Shown here in pieces: positions 1 through 8,181 of a DNA stretch of 64,000 nt. The stretch is from Sphingomonadales bacterium EhC05 (GTDB lineage Bacteria; Pseudomonadota; Alphaproteobacteria; Sphingomonadales; Sphingomonadaceae). The notes under the pieces were generated by a model. It made no database searches. It was given only the letters and a program-made list of their open reading frames with translations, and had not been told where the DNA came from. The DNA is taken from the NCBI GenBank assembly GCA_001650955.1, contig LXYP01000027.1, forward strand, positions 55,800 to 119,799. The letters are read 5' to 3'. Positions within the stretch are counted from its first letter, which is position 1; every line of letters starts with the position of its first letter. The position numbers were made by a program, and so were the translations under genes.

Positions 1-99
1 GATGTTGCCGCTGCGAAAGCGGTCACCCAGCATGGCGCGATGGTCCGGCCCAAGCTCCGCTTCAGCGAGCGGCGCAACTCTGGGCCGGTCCAAACGCAT
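1..99 (-). CDS. Carboxymuconolactone decarboxylase-family protein, N-terminal 33 residues only
   Basis: An ATG at 97-99 on the minus strand opens a frame that runs off the left edge without a stop. The visible residues begin MRLDRPRVAPLAEAE and continue to a region reading GDRFRSGNI. This resembles the start of carboxymuconolactone decarboxylase/AhpD-like proteins, which commonly open with an MRL..PR..PL pattern. The cyclophilin gene on the same strand ends 9 bases before this start would be reached by a ribosome, so the two are probably co-transcribed, cyclophilin first. The catalytic CxxC-type region of the family would lie outside the window, so the family call rests only on the N-terminus. 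Confidence 0.55.
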   Translation of the reverse strand, partial: MRLDRPRVAPLAEAELGPDHRAMLGDRFRSGNI

Positions 100-108
100 T
101 GATCTGGC

Positions 109-558
109 TTAAGCCAGTGTCACAGATTTGATCGCACCAGGTGTCGCTGGTGGCTCGCCTTTGGGCAGCGCGTCGACCGCGTCCATGCCGCTGGTGACTT
201 CGCCCCAGACGGTATATTGTCCGTCGAGGAAAGTTGCGTCATCCAGGCAGATGAAAAACTGGCTGTTCGCGCTGTTCGGATCCATCGTCCGCGCCATGGA
301 GCAGACGCCGCGCACATGCGGTTCTTTTGAAAATTCGGCGGCGATGTCTGGCTTGTCGCTCCCCGACATGCCGGTGCCGGTGGGATCGCCACCCTGGGCC
401 ATGAAGCCGTCAATGACGCGGTGAAAAACAACACCATCGTAGAATCCGGTCGATGCCAGTTCGGTGATCCGCTCGACATGGCCAGGCGCCAAATCAGCGC
501 GCAGCTTGATTTCGACATCGCCGGTTTCCAGGTGAAGAGTCATTTTTTCGTGCGCCAT
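109..558 (-). CDS. ppiB: Peptidyl-prolyl cis-trans isomerase, cyclophilin type
   Basis: Cytoplasmic single-domain cyclophilin that catalyses cis-trans isomerisation of X-Pro bonds. The core motif FHRVIDGFMAQGGDPTGTG lies at residues 45-63, with the expected Arg47, Phe52 and Gln55. It is followed by SANSQFFI near 96-103 and Trp118. There is no signal peptide, and the product of about 149 residues has the usual length for the short bacterial forms. The ATG at 558 is chosen because AAGGA lies 10 bases upstream and the product then opens MAHEKMTLHLETG. An in-frame ATG at 579 would add seven residues but has no better ribosome site. It is divergent from mgtE and lies directly upstream of the partial decarboxylase-like gene. 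Confidence 0.93.
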   Translation of the reverse strand: MAHEKMTLHLETGDVEIKLRADLAPGHVERITELASTGFYDGVVFHRVIDGFMAQGGDPTGTGMSGSDKPDIAAEFSKEPHVRGVCSMARTMDPNSANSQFFICLDDATFLDGQYTVWGEVTSGMDAVDALPKGEPPATPGAIKSVTLA

Positions 559-715
559 ATTTCGATATTCCTTGTTCATTTTAGATCGTTGGTGGTCATA
601 TAGGCAGCTGAAACTGAAAAATCACCCGCTCTGTTTGATAAATGTCACAAAAGATTGCAATGGGCGGGGTACCGAGATTAGACATCTGACCAACTCATAT
701 AGGGGGAGCATCGAA

Positions 716-2125
716 ATGACCGGGATGGATGACGCTCTTCCAGACAATGTCGAGCGCGACGAAGTGCTTGACGAAGACAATCGTCTTACCGACGAATTTG
801 TGCGTTCGGTTTCGGATGCGGTCGAATCAAATGACACGAATCTCGCGCAGGATTTGGTCAATCCTCTCCACAATGCGGATATTGCCGATCTGTTCGAGCT
901 CGTCGACGAAGATGAGCGCGCGCCTTTGGCAGACGCGCTGGGCGATCTAGTCAGCGCCGACGTGCTCGCGGAAATGAATGATTTTGTCCGCGAAGATCTG
1001 ATCGAGGTGCTCGACGCCGGGCAGATTGCCGATCTGACCGAACAGCTCGATACGGATGATGCCGTTGCGATCATCGAGGATCTTGAAGACGAGGAACAGC
1101 GCGCGGTTCTGGCCGAGCTCGAACCGGAAGACCGGGCGGTCATCGAAAGCGCCCTCACCTATGACGAGGAAACCGCCGGTCGGATCATGCAGCGCGATCT
1201 CGTCGCGGTGCCCGAACATATGAATGTCGGCAACTTGATCGACTATCTGCGCGAACATGACGATCTGACGACTGAATTCTGGGAAATCTACGTCGTCGAC
1301 GCCGCGCACAAACCGATTGGCACCTGCCAGCTGAGCTGGATATTGCGCACCCCGCGCAATATTCCGGTAAGCGATGTGATGAAGCGTGAACAGACCCTGA
1401 TCCCCGCGACGATGGATCAGGAAGAAGTCGCGCTGCGCTTCCAGAAATATAATCTGATCTCCGCAGCGGTCACCGATGAGGACGGCCGGCTGATCGGGAT
1501 GATCACCGTTGATGATATCCTCCATATTGTCGAAGATGAAGCCAGCGAAGATGTGCTGTTGCTCTCCGGTGCCGGCGAAGGCGATATTAACGAGCCGATC
1601 CGGGACAGCTATAGAGCGCGGGTCCGCTGGCTGATCGCCAATCTGGCTACGGCACTGGTAGCCAGTTTTGTCATTTCGATTTTCGGCGCCGCGATTGAGC
1701 AGATGGTTGCATTGGCCATATTGATGCCGATTGTCGCGAGCATTGGCGGCAACGCGGGAACCCAGACCATGGCGGTGTCGGTCCGCGCGCTCGCCATGAA
1801 CGAACTGACCCGGTCTAACACCCGAAGAATAATCGGCCGGGAGTTTCGGATCGCCCTGCTCAATGGCGGCACCATCGCTATTCTGGTCGGTATCGGCACC
1901 GGACTGGTCTTTGCCAGCCCGATGCTCGGCGGAGTTATCGCGCTCGCGATGCTGATCAACATTGTCATCGCTGGCTTTGCGGGAATCTTCGTACCGGTGA
2001 TGCTCGACCGGCTCGACCAGGATCCGGCTCTGGCTTCCTCCGTTTTCGTCACCATGATCACCGACACGATGGGCTTCCTGGGCTTTCTGGGACTGGCGGT
2101 CGCGAGCGGATTGGTGAATTTGTAG
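716..2125 (+). CDS. mgtE: Magnesium transporter MgtE
   Basis: Inner-membrane Mg2+ channel/transporter of 469 residues. An acidic N-terminal superhelical domain (about 30-150) is followed by a pair of CBS domains (about 155-275, with VSDVMKREQTLIPATMDQEE and GRLIGMITVDDILHIVED). A C-terminal membrane domain of about five helices (about 310-469) contains PIVASIGGNAGTQTMAVSVR, the typical Gly/Asn-rich pore segment. In known MgtE proteins the N and CBS domains bind Mg2+ and close the pore. The start is set by AGGGGGA at 701-707, ten bases before the ATG. A frame extends upstream to 572 but lacks a ribosome site and family similarity. No leader hairpin typical of a Mg2+ riboswitch was seen in the 130 bases upstream. 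Confidence 0.95.
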   Translation: MTGMDDALPDNVERDEVLDEDNRLTDEFVRSVSDAVESNDTNLAQDLVNPLHNADIADLFELVDEDERAPLADALGDLVSADVLAEMNDFVREDLIEVLDAGQIADLTEQLDTDDAVAIIEDLEDEEQRAVLAELEPEDRAVIESALTYDEETAGRIMQRDLVAVPEHMNVGNLIDYLREHDDLTTEFWEIYVVDAAHKPIGTCQLSWILRTPRNIPVSDVMKREQTLIPATMDQEEVALRFQKYNLISAAVTDEDGRLIGMITVDDILHIVEDEASEDVLLLSGAGEGDINEPIRDSYRARVRWLIANLATALVASFVISIFGAAIEQMVALAILMPIVASIGGNAGTQTMAVSVRALAMNELTRSNTRRIIGREFRIALLNGGTIAILVGIGTGLVFASPMLGGVIALAMLINIVIAGFAGIFVPVMLDRLDQDPALASSVFVTMITDTMGFLGFLGLAVASGLVNL

Positions 2126-2136
2126 AGGCCCAGCAC

Positions 2137-2652
2137 GTGATTGAAACCGCCCGCCTGACACTCCGCCGGCATCTGGCCGAAGATTTTGAGGCCTGCCACG
2201 CGATCAGGCAAGAACCGGTGGTCACAAAATATATCAGCGGCGCAACTCCCACCGAAGATGAATCCTGGGTCCGGTTTCTTGGTTTTTTTGGACGTTGGGA
2301 CGTCATGGGATATGGCCTATTTGCCGTGATCGAGAAATCATCCAATCGCTATATCGGTGAAGTAGGATATAGTGATTTCCGGCGGGGACTGGGTCCGGAT
2401 TTTGATCCCTTCCATGAAGCCGCATGGATTTTGTCAGGAACCTGCCATGGCAAAGGCTATGGTCTGGAAGCAATGACCGCGGTACAAAAATGGCTGGATG
2501 AAAAATTCACCCCCGACAAGACCGTGTGCATCATCAGCCCGGAAAATATCGCATCGATCCGGCTGGCGGAAAAACTCGGCTTTCGCCCCACCGGGGAATC
2601 GACCTATAAGCAAGAGCCGGTCAGACTATTTGAACGGCTCAAGCCAACCTGA
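2137..2652 (+). CDS. GNAT-family N-acetyltransferase (RimJ/RimL type)
   Basis: A 171-residue acetyl-CoA-dependent acetyltransferase. The N-terminus ETARLTLRRHLAEDFEA is typical of the RimJ/RimL-like GNAT branch. The acetyl-CoA pyrophosphate loop is seen as CHGKGYGLEA (residues 103-112), and the C-terminal NIASIRLAEKLGF (about 136-148) is the usual last helix and strand. Translation starts at GTG (2137), 11 bases after the mgtE stop; no upstream ATG is available in frame. The acceptor cannot be predicted, because this branch acts on N-terminal amines, antibiotics and small metabolites. Co-transcription with mgtE is likely from spacing. Confidence 0.88.
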   Translation: MIETARLTLRRHLAEDFEACHAIRQEPVVTKYISGATPTEDESWVRFLGFFGRWDVMGYGLFAVIEKSSNRYIGEVGYSDFRRGLGPDFDPFHEAAWILSGTCHGKGYGLEAMTAVQKWLDEKFTPDKTVCIISPENIASIRLAEKLGFRPTGESTYKQEPVRLFERLKPT

Positions 2653-2834
2653 CGCGAATATCCCAAGGCGAGTGATGGCCGTCCATTTCAGCGACCCAGC
2701 AGCCGATGCCGCTTAGCCTGCCGAAGATCGCCTGCTCGCAGCGAAAGCCTGGCTGCGCTGCTACCCATGACCACCGGCATGATTGGCTTTCTTGCCGTTC
2801 CGGGCCGCGCGATGCCAGGTAAATTGGCCAGTTG

Positions 2835-3245
2835 TTATGTGTTCGAATAGGCGGCAGTGAAATTGCGAATATCGTGAAAAATCCGTTCGCGCGCGCTATC
2901 GTCAATCATTTCGCAGATCAGGGCGTTATAAGCAGGCAGGTTGCCGATCGCCGCCAGTCTGATCATGTTCAGGAACAAAATCTCGTCCGGAGTCGTCTCC
3001 GGCGAACAGGGGCAGCCGGTTTTGAATGATTCTGGCCAGGCAAATCCAACCGTCTCGACGACAATCAGCAATCTTGTCGCCGCCAGTCGGCTGCCGAGCC
3101 GCTCGGCCAGTCGGCTTCGACAGTCTTGATCGGTCTTATGCGCGACAATCGCCAATCGAAGCGACATGATGATCCGCGCTTCTAGCGCGGGTAACGTCCG
3201 GATATCCGGCATTGGTATCACCAGCTTCTGTAATATTGCTCCCAT
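2835..3245 (-). CDS. DUF6628-like hypothetical protein, probably iron-regulated
   Basis: A small cytoplasmic protein of 136 residues without a signal peptide or membrane segment. It is mostly helical, with a short CPC motif (Cys78, Cys80) in TGCPCSPETTPDE, then a helical C-terminal half. The arrangement (ALEARIIMSLRLAIV, then a Cys/Pro segment followed by TPDE, then a helical tail) resembles sphingomonad DUF6628 proteins, from memory and not from a search. The start at 3245 is preceded by AGGAG five bases upstream; a longer frame to 3302 has no such site and would run through the operator. A strong Fur box (3282-3300) lies 37-55 bases upstream, so expression under iron limitation is the best clue to its role. 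The biochemical function is unknown. Confidence 0.72.
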   Translation of the reverse strand: MGAILQKLVIPMPDIRTLPALEARIIMSLRLAIVAHKTDQDCRSRLAERLGSRLAATRLLIVVETVGFAWPESFKTGCPCSPETTPDEILFLNMIRLAAIGNLPAYNALICEMIDDSARERIFHDIRNFTAAYSNT

Positions 3246-3281
3246 ATCGACTCCTGAACATTCTGTGGAAAGCCATATTAT

Positions 3282-3300
3282 GATATTGATAATCATTTGC
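3282..3300. promoter_or_regulatory. Fur box upstream of the DUF6628-like gene
   Basis: The sequence GATATTGATAATCATTTGC matches the 19-bp consensus GATAATGATAATCATTATC at 16 of 19 positions. It sits 37 bases before the start codon of the minus-strand gene at 3245, where a Fur repressor would occlude the promoter. The divergent DUF1489 gene starts more than 100 bases away on the other side. Binding by Fur (rather than Mur or Irr) is inferred. Confidence 0.72.
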
Positions 3301-3403
3301 AATAACTAATTTGAACTTTCCTTCATTCGACGGTGAAGCCAAGATTCTGGGCGCGTTCATCGCAACGCTTGACTAAAGTGGCCGGTCGCCACACATATAT
3401 TTG

Positions 3404-3817
3404 ATGCCTCTCAATATGACCAAGATCGCCTATCGCAGCGAAAGCCCGGCTACGCTGCGCCAATGGCTGGAATCGCACATTGGAAGCCCGGATACGGGCG
3501 GCGAAGCCAGGCTGACCACGCGATATCTGCCCAAACGCCATGCAGAAATGGTCGGTGGATCGCTTTATTGGATACATACAAAGAAGATCATCGGCCGTTC
3601 GCCGATCATTGGCTTCATGGATAATGGTCAGGGCCGGCAATGGATCCGGCTAGAGCCGAGGCTTATCGCGGTGCAGCCAATACCCCGCCGCGCCCATCAA
3701 GGCTGGCGCTATCTGGAAGAGAAAGACGCGCCCCCTGATCTCGGCGAAGGCGCCGAAGGTGCCGAAGAAATGCCGGCCGAAATGCTCGGTGAACTGGCGA
3801 ATTTGGGGCTGGTCTGA
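3404..3817 (+). CDS. DUF1489 family protein
   Basis: A 137-residue cytoplasmic protein. The segment TRYLPKRHAEMVGGSLYWI, followed by a basic turn, GRSPIIGF, and RLIAVQPIPRRAHQGWRYL, is the recognisable core of the alphaproteobacterial DUF1489 (COG5458) family. No catalytic function is known for it. The C-terminus is acidic and Ala/Glu-rich (GEGAEGAEEMPAEML), as often in this family. An ATG at 3404 is used; the preceding TTG at 3401 is less likely. It ends 4 bases from the stop of the convergent GST-like gene, leaving no room for an independent terminator. Confidence 0.85.
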   Translation: MPLNMTKIAYRSESPATLRQWLESHIGSPDTGGEARLTTRYLPKRHAEMVGGSLYWIHTKKIIGRSPIIGFMDNGQGRQWIRLEPRLIAVQPIPRRAHQGWRYLEEKDAPPDLGEGAEGAEEMPAEMLGELANLGLV

Positions 3818-3821
3818 TTGC

Positions 3822-4838
3822 TTAGCTAAGTCCCAACCGACTAAGCCAACCACCCGTCAGATCATCAACCTGCATTTTTGCCTCGTCAGATAATCGCGCA
3901 TGCGCCTGACACAGCGATGCGAGACATTTTGCCTGATAGGGAAATATCGGTTGTGTCCAAAGACGCCCATCAATTTCGCATTCAAAGCTCTCCAATCCCG
4001 CGGCGACAGCCTTGCCATTGGCAATCAGAAATGGAGCATATACCTTTTGAATTTCGCCAAGAATTTCGCGAAGATTCTCAAATTTATCCGCCGCCAGCCA
4101 CGCGCCATCCTTGTGACCCGACAGATCATCGACACGATCGACCCAACCGCGCACCCGCTGTGCGTGCCGGTTGGTCAGCGCGGCCGAAGTCGGCTCGACA
4201 GTGGTGAGCTGGGTCAATTGCCCATATAAAGCAAAATCGCACGACGATGGCCGGCTGCCTAATATAAAACCCTGATTTTGGATGAGCTTATCAAGGATAT
4301 CGAGGATTCGAACATAGCTGTCTTCGATGGTTTTCGCGGTGATCTCGTTGGAGCCCACAACATAGAGACGGTCGATTTGCCGCTTGGCAAATTGGGCGGC
4401 CATGGCGTCCACCTGTTCGTCGGCCATTTGCGGCAGCGCCCAGTGAATCAGCAAGGGCGCAGCATGGTCGGCGTCGGCCTGAAACGCCCAGCGGAAATGA
4501 AACATGGCCTTGGTCAGCCACTCATCGGCATAATCCTCGATCAGCAGATCGAGAAAACGCAACACCTCATCATCGGGAATCACCGAACGCCCGGCATAAT
4601 CCGCTTCCAGCCGTCGAATAATCGGGGTGGAGTCGACCGCGGCCTCGAGCGCGCCATCTTCGCCTTCGAAATAGAAGGTTGGCAACAAGCCGACTTTCGG
4701 TTTCGGATAGCCTTCCGGTGCCGCCATTGCGCCGCCCCAGATGACATTATGGGGGATATGGCGATAGCGCAGCAACGCCAGCATCTTGCGCGTATAGGGC
4801 GAACCCGGGGCGCCGGTTAATTCAAGGCGGCCCGACAT
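3822..4838 (-). CDS. Glutathione S-transferase-like protein
   Basis: A 338-residue protein with an N-terminal thioredoxin-like GST domain (ELTGAPGSPYTRKMLALLRY, residues 5-24) and a long helical C-terminal part with ILGSRPSSCDFALYGQLTQL, the usual GST_C helix near the N-capping box. It is about 100 residues longer than a classical GST. The extra C-terminal part (near FPYQAKCLASLCQAHARL) resembles the same region of the GST-like protein at 33486-34733, so the two belong to one family. The start at 4838 lies one base after the nudC stop (4840), which suggests translational coupling. It is the last gene of the mutY-hydrolase-nudC operon. Glutathione use and substrate are unproven. Confidence 0.8.
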   Translation of the reverse strand: MSGRLELTGAPGSPYTRKMLALLRYRHIPHNVIWGGAMAAPEGYPKPKVGLLPTFYFEGEDGALEAAVDSTPIIRRLEADYAGRSVIPDDEVLRFLDLLIEDYADEWLTKAMFHFRWAFQADADHAAPLLIHWALPQMADEQVDAMAAQFAKRQIDRLYVVGSNEITAKTIEDSYVRILDILDKLIQNQGFILGSRPSSCDFALYGQLTQLTTVEPTSAALTNRHAQRVRGWVDRVDDLSGHKDGAWLAADKFENLREILGEIQKVYAPFLIANGKAVAAGLESFECEIDGRLWTQPIFPYQAKCLASLCQAHARLSDEAKMQVDDLTGGWLSRLGLS

Positions 4839-4839
4839 A

Positions 4840-5733
4840 TCAGCCCTTCCCATCCACCCAATGTTTGAGCAGATTATAGGCAATGGCAAATGGCGGTGGT
4901 GCGACAAATGGCGCGCTTTTGTCGCCAGCCATCGCGGCTTTCACCTCGTCGAGCGAGAACCAGGCCGCCTCTTCGATTTCATCTTCGTCCAATGTCAGGC
5001 TGGGATCGTCGGTGATGCTGGTGCAGGCGATCATCAGCGATGACGGGAACGGCCAGGGCTGGCTGGCGACATAGCGAACGTCGCGCACATGGATCCCGGC
5101 TTCTTCAAATAATTCCCGCTTCACACAGCCTTCGACGCTCTCGCCGGGTTCGAGAAATCCTGCAAGTGCGGAAAAGCTTTTGGGTGGAAAGCGCGGCTGA
5201 CGGCCGAGCAGAACCTTGCCTTCACATTCCGACAGCATGATCGCAACCGGATCGGTACGCGGAAAATGCTCTGCGCCACAGCCTTGCTGTTCACGATCAC
5301 AGACCCGGGCCCAGCCGCCTTTGCGGGATTGGGTGGGCTGACCGCATTGCGCGCAAAATCGATGACGCGCGTGCCAGTCGACCAGACTGCGCGCGGTGGC
5401 ATAGATTGCGGCCTGATCGGCAGGCAATGATCCCAGCATTTGCCAGAGCGCCGGATTGGCTGCCGGACCCGCATCACCGGCCCCGTTGAGCTCCGCGAAA
5501 AAGGGCGTTTCATCGTCGATGCCGAGCAACAGCAGGTCATTGTCGGGAGACGCTTCATAGGCCGCGGCCCAGGCGATATCGCCATAATCATCGAAAACCG
5601 GATTCAAACCATCCAGCTTCAGTAATTTGGCCCGCGGGTTCATCATCGCCGCGCGCAACCTGTCTGGATTTACCCGGACCTGGTCGGCCCGATCCAAGGT
5701 GCCACCCGCAAAGGTGGGAATCACAGCATTCAC
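4840..5733 (-). CDS. nudC: NAD+ diphosphatase NudC (NADH pyrophosphatase / RNA deNADding)
   Basis: A 297-residue Nudix hydrolase that splits NAD(H) into NMN(H) and AMP and, in characterised homologues, removes NAD caps from RNA. It has the N-terminal NudC domain, a four-Cys zinc ribbon (Cys127, Cys130, Cys145, Cys152), and a Nudix box at 192-214 (GFLEPGESVEGCVKRELFEE, then AG). The subfamily signature SQPWPFPSSLM follows at 224-234. The last residue separates NudC from other Nudix enzymes. The ATG overlaps the stop of the upstream serine hydrolase gene (ATGA at 5730-5733), and the stop is one base from the next start, so this is a tightly coupled operon. Confidence 0.95.
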   Translation of the reverse strand: MNAVIPTFAGGTLDRADQVRVNPDRLRAAMMNPRAKLLKLDGLNPVFDDYGDIAWAAAYEASPDNDLLLLGIDDETPFFAELNGAGDAGPAANPALWQMLGSLPADQAAIYATARSLVDWHARHRFCAQCGQPTQSRKGGWARVCDREQQGCGAEHFPRTDPVAIMLSECEGKVLLGRQPRFPPKSFSALAGFLEPGESVEGCVKRELFEEAGIHVRDVRYVASQPWPFPSSLMIACTSITDDPSLTLDEDEIEEAAWFSLDEVKAAMAGDKSAPFVAPPPFAIAYNLLKHWVDGKG

Positions 5734-7091
5734 GGGCTTGTCTTCCCTTCACCCGCCTGCGGCGCCATGCCGAGCAGATCGGCATAGACATATTTTGGAA
5801 ATTCGGACTGGAAGGGATAGCTGTTAGACGGAATATATTGGGTATAGCCGCCCGCGCGCAGGCCGCGTTCGGTATCGACAAAGGCCGATGTCCCTGCCGC
5901 GCCGCCCCAGCCGAATGTGCCTTTCGGACTGGCTGCGGTGCCCAGACCGGAACGTCCGCCCGCGCCAAAGCCATGGTTGACCACCCAGGTGCCTTTGGTG
6001 CTCGCCCCTTCGGGAAGCAGATTTGACATGCCCAGCTTGGCCGTCTCCGGCTTCATGATCTGGACATCGCCAACCGTGCCAAAACCGACCAGCATTTTGA
6101 GGAATTTGTCATAGTCAGCCGCTGTGCCAACCAGCCCGGTGCTGCCAAAAGCGAAAGCCGGCTTGTCGAGATAGATGCTGGTCGCGCCAGGATCGATCGG
6201 GATCAGCGATCCAGCAAATGGCGCATAATTGTCCGCCAGATCGCTCGCCCGCTCCGCCGGTACATGGTAGAACATATCTTTCATGCCGAGCGGACCAAAC
6301 ATCCGTTCCTGCAGGAACGCATCGAGGGTTTTGCCGGAAATTTTTTCGATCACCGCGCTCAGCACATCATGGCTCAGCGAATAGCTCCACTGGGTGCCAG
6401 GTTGATAGACCAGCGGCATTTCGGCGAGACGTTTGACGAAGGTCATGATATCCGGCGTTGGCGCACCCGCATCAACACCGGGTATCGGATTGCGGCTCAC
6501 CCGGCCCGGCGTCAAACCGGCCTCGAGATAGGCTTTTTGAATCGGGCCCTTGGAGACAATCGTATAGCCCAATCCCGCCGTATGGGTCTGCAACTGGCGG
6601 ATGGTGATCGGTTGCTTGGCCGCGACGGTATCTTCCAGCGCGCCTTCGGGATCGACCAGAACCTGCATATCCTTAAATTCCGGGAAAATGTCCGAAACCG
6701 GCTGGTCCAGCGACAGCAGGCCGTCTTCGATCAGCAACATTGTCGCCATGCCGGTCACCGGCTTGGTCTGCGAATACATCCGCCACAATGTGTTCATGCC
6801 GACCGGCGTTTCTCCACCCAGCTTCAATGTCCCGGCTGAAATCACCTGTGGGTCTGCTTGCCCAAAACCGATGGCCGCCAGCATCCCGGCAACTTTCTTC
6901 TCGGACACATAATCATTGATGATCTTGGTCAGACCCGGAAAATTGGGACCCAGCCCCTGTGCGCCAAGCGCTTGCGCCAATGCGGTGCTTGGCATGACTG
7001 CCAGAGCTGCGCCAACCCCGATCCCGCCGAGCACGGACCGCCGTGAGAAAGCAGGTCCCATTGAATGATTTGCAGATTGTGGGTCAGTCAT
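5730..7091 (-). CDS. Exported beta-lactamase-fold serine hydrolase (EstB / class C-like)
   Basis: A 453-residue protein with a twin-arginine signal (SRRSVLGGIGVGAALAVMP from residue 16, cleavage near ALAQA). It is followed by the penicillin-binding/beta-lactamase fold. The nucleophile motif S-x-x-K is SQTK at 107-110 and the second motif is Tyr237-Ser-Leu in TQWSYSLSHDV. The third motif appears to be of the HG(F)GAG kind near residue 385 rather than KTG. This pattern fits family VIII esterases and 'beta-lactamase-related' hydrolases more than true cephalosporinases, so resistance should not be assumed. It overlaps mutY by 8 bases upstream and nudC by 4 downstream, hence belongs to the mutY operon. 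Confidence 0.88.
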   Translation of the reverse strand: MTDPQSANHSMGPAFSRRSVLGGIGVGAALAVMPSTALAQALGAQGLGPNFPGLTKIINDYVSEKKVAGMLAAIGFGQADPQVISAGTLKLGGETPVGMNTLWRMYSQTKPVTGMATMLLIEDGLLSLDQPVSDIFPEFKDMQVLVDPEGALEDTVAAKQPITIRQLQTHTAGLGYTIVSKGPIQKAYLEAGLTPGRVSRNPIPGVDAGAPTPDIMTFVKRLAEMPLVYQPGTQWSYSLSHDVLSAVIEKISGKTLDAFLQERMFGPLGMKDMFYHVPAERASDLADNYAPFAGSLIPIDPGATSIYLDKPAFAFGSTGLVGTAADYDKFLKMLVGFGTVGDVQIMKPETAKLGMSNLLPEGASTKGTWVVNHGFGAGGRSGLGTAASPKGTFGWGGAAGTSAFVDTERGLRAGGYTQYIPSNSYPFQSEFPKYVYADLLGMAPQAGEGKTSP

Positions 7092-8154
7092 TTCGTTTCT
7101 CCAATTTCCATTTCACCGCCTTGGCAAAAAGGGTCGGTAGTCCGGCATCATCTATTTCAGTCAGCGGCCACCATATATTATCATCTATGTCAGTAACGAT
7201 TTTTTCATTCTGATAAACCGCCAAATCCACCTCAAGCGAAAAATGCGTGAAGCTGTGCTGAACGATATTTTCGTGAACCGCCCAATTTCCCGCGAAAGGT
7301 GGATGGGTATCGCCATCAGCTCCGGCAGCCCAATTGTCGTCGGGAAGCGCCCGCATCGACGCCAGCATGCCTTTGGCAGGGCGAATCGACAGCAGTAATT
7401 CCCCATCTTTCTCGATCCAGAAAAACCGGCCTTTGCGAACCGGCTTGGCTTTTTTCGGCGGCTTCACCGGATAGCGCTCGACATCACCGGCGGCCCGTGC
7501 CGCGCAACTGTCTCGCACTGGACAGATAGCACATTTCGGATTTTTCGCAGTACAGATTGTCGCGCCCATATCCATGCAGGCCTGCGCAAAATCGCCCGCA
7601 GCTGAGGCAGGCGTCAAGCCATCCATCGCTTGACGAATTTCTGCCTTACCCGCCGGCAGCGGTATATCGATCGCAAACAGACGGGACACCAGTCGCTCGA
7701 TATTGGCGTCGACCACCACCGCGCGTTCGCCAAAGGCAATCGCCGCGATCGCCGCCGCCGTATAGGGCCCGATTCCCGGTAGCCTTAACAGTTCAGACTC
7801 TTTCTGAGGAAAGATTCCTTCTAGATTCTCAACTATATGAAGCGCGCATTTATGAAGATTTCTTGCTCTCGAATAATAGCCAAGCCCGGCCCAGGCGGCC
7901 ATGACATCAGCCGCCTCGGCGGCGGCAAGATCGCCGATGGTCGGCCAGCGCCGGGTGAATTTTTCAAAATAGGCGATCACGGCGGCAACGGTTGTTTGCT
8001 GGAGCATCACTTCCGATAGCCAGACATGATAGGGATTCGGGAGATTGCCGCCCGGCGGCACTCTCCACGGCAGTTTTCGCGCGTTATCCACATAATGTGC
8101 ACTGATATCGGAGGTGATTTTACGCGTTTCACCAGTAAAATAGTCGACGGCCAT
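7084..8154 (-). CDS. mutY: A/G-specific adenine glycosylase MutY
   Basis: Removes adenine mispaired with 8-oxoguanine or guanine. In the 356-residue product, Glu48 and LQQT (51-54) lie in the recognition helix (SEVMLQQTT). The helix-hairpin-helix is LPGIGPYTAAAI (125-136), and the catalytic Asp is Asp149 (VVVDANIERL). A [4Fe-4S] loop has Cys201-X6-Cys208-X2-Cys211-X5-Cys217. The C-terminal MutT-like domain that reads 8-oxoG includes a VQHSFTHF segment. It is the first gene of a four-gene minus-strand operon and starts 27 bases from the divergent DUF721 gene, so both promoters must overlap or lie inside the neighbouring genes. Confidence 0.96.
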   Translation of the reverse strand: MAVDYFTGETRKITSDISAHYVDNARKLPWRVPPGGNLPNPYHVWLSEVMLQQTTVAAVIAYFEKFTRRWPTIGDLAAAEAADVMAAWAGLGYYSRARNLHKCALHIVENLEGIFPQKESELLRLPGIGPYTAAAIAAIAFGERAVVVDANIERLVSRLFAIDIPLPAGKAEIRQAMDGLTPASAAGDFAQACMDMGATICTAKNPKCAICPVRDSCAARAAGDVERYPVKPPKKAKPVRKGRFFWIEKDGELLLSIRPAKGMLASMRALPDDNWAAGADGDTHPPFAGNWAVHENIVQHSFTHFSLEVDLAVYQNEKIVTDIDDNIWWPLTEIDDAGLPTLFAKAVKWKLEKRND

Positions 8155-8181
8155 AGGCGCGCCATGCCATAAACAAGCGCT

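Noticed and set aside
580..715. mgtE leader as a possible magnesium riboswitch
   Set aside because: Only 136 bases, without the conserved helices or a terminator/anti-terminator pair recognisable by eye.
947..2161. 404-residue minus-strand frame across mgtE
   Set aside because: Antisense to MgtE domains with clear motifs, and it has no plausible start signal or family.
5730..7091. Serine hydrolase as an antibiotic-resistance beta-lactamase
   Set aside because: The third active-site motif is not KTG and the sequence fits family VIII esterases or beta-lactamase-related hydrolases better, so resistance cannot be claimed.
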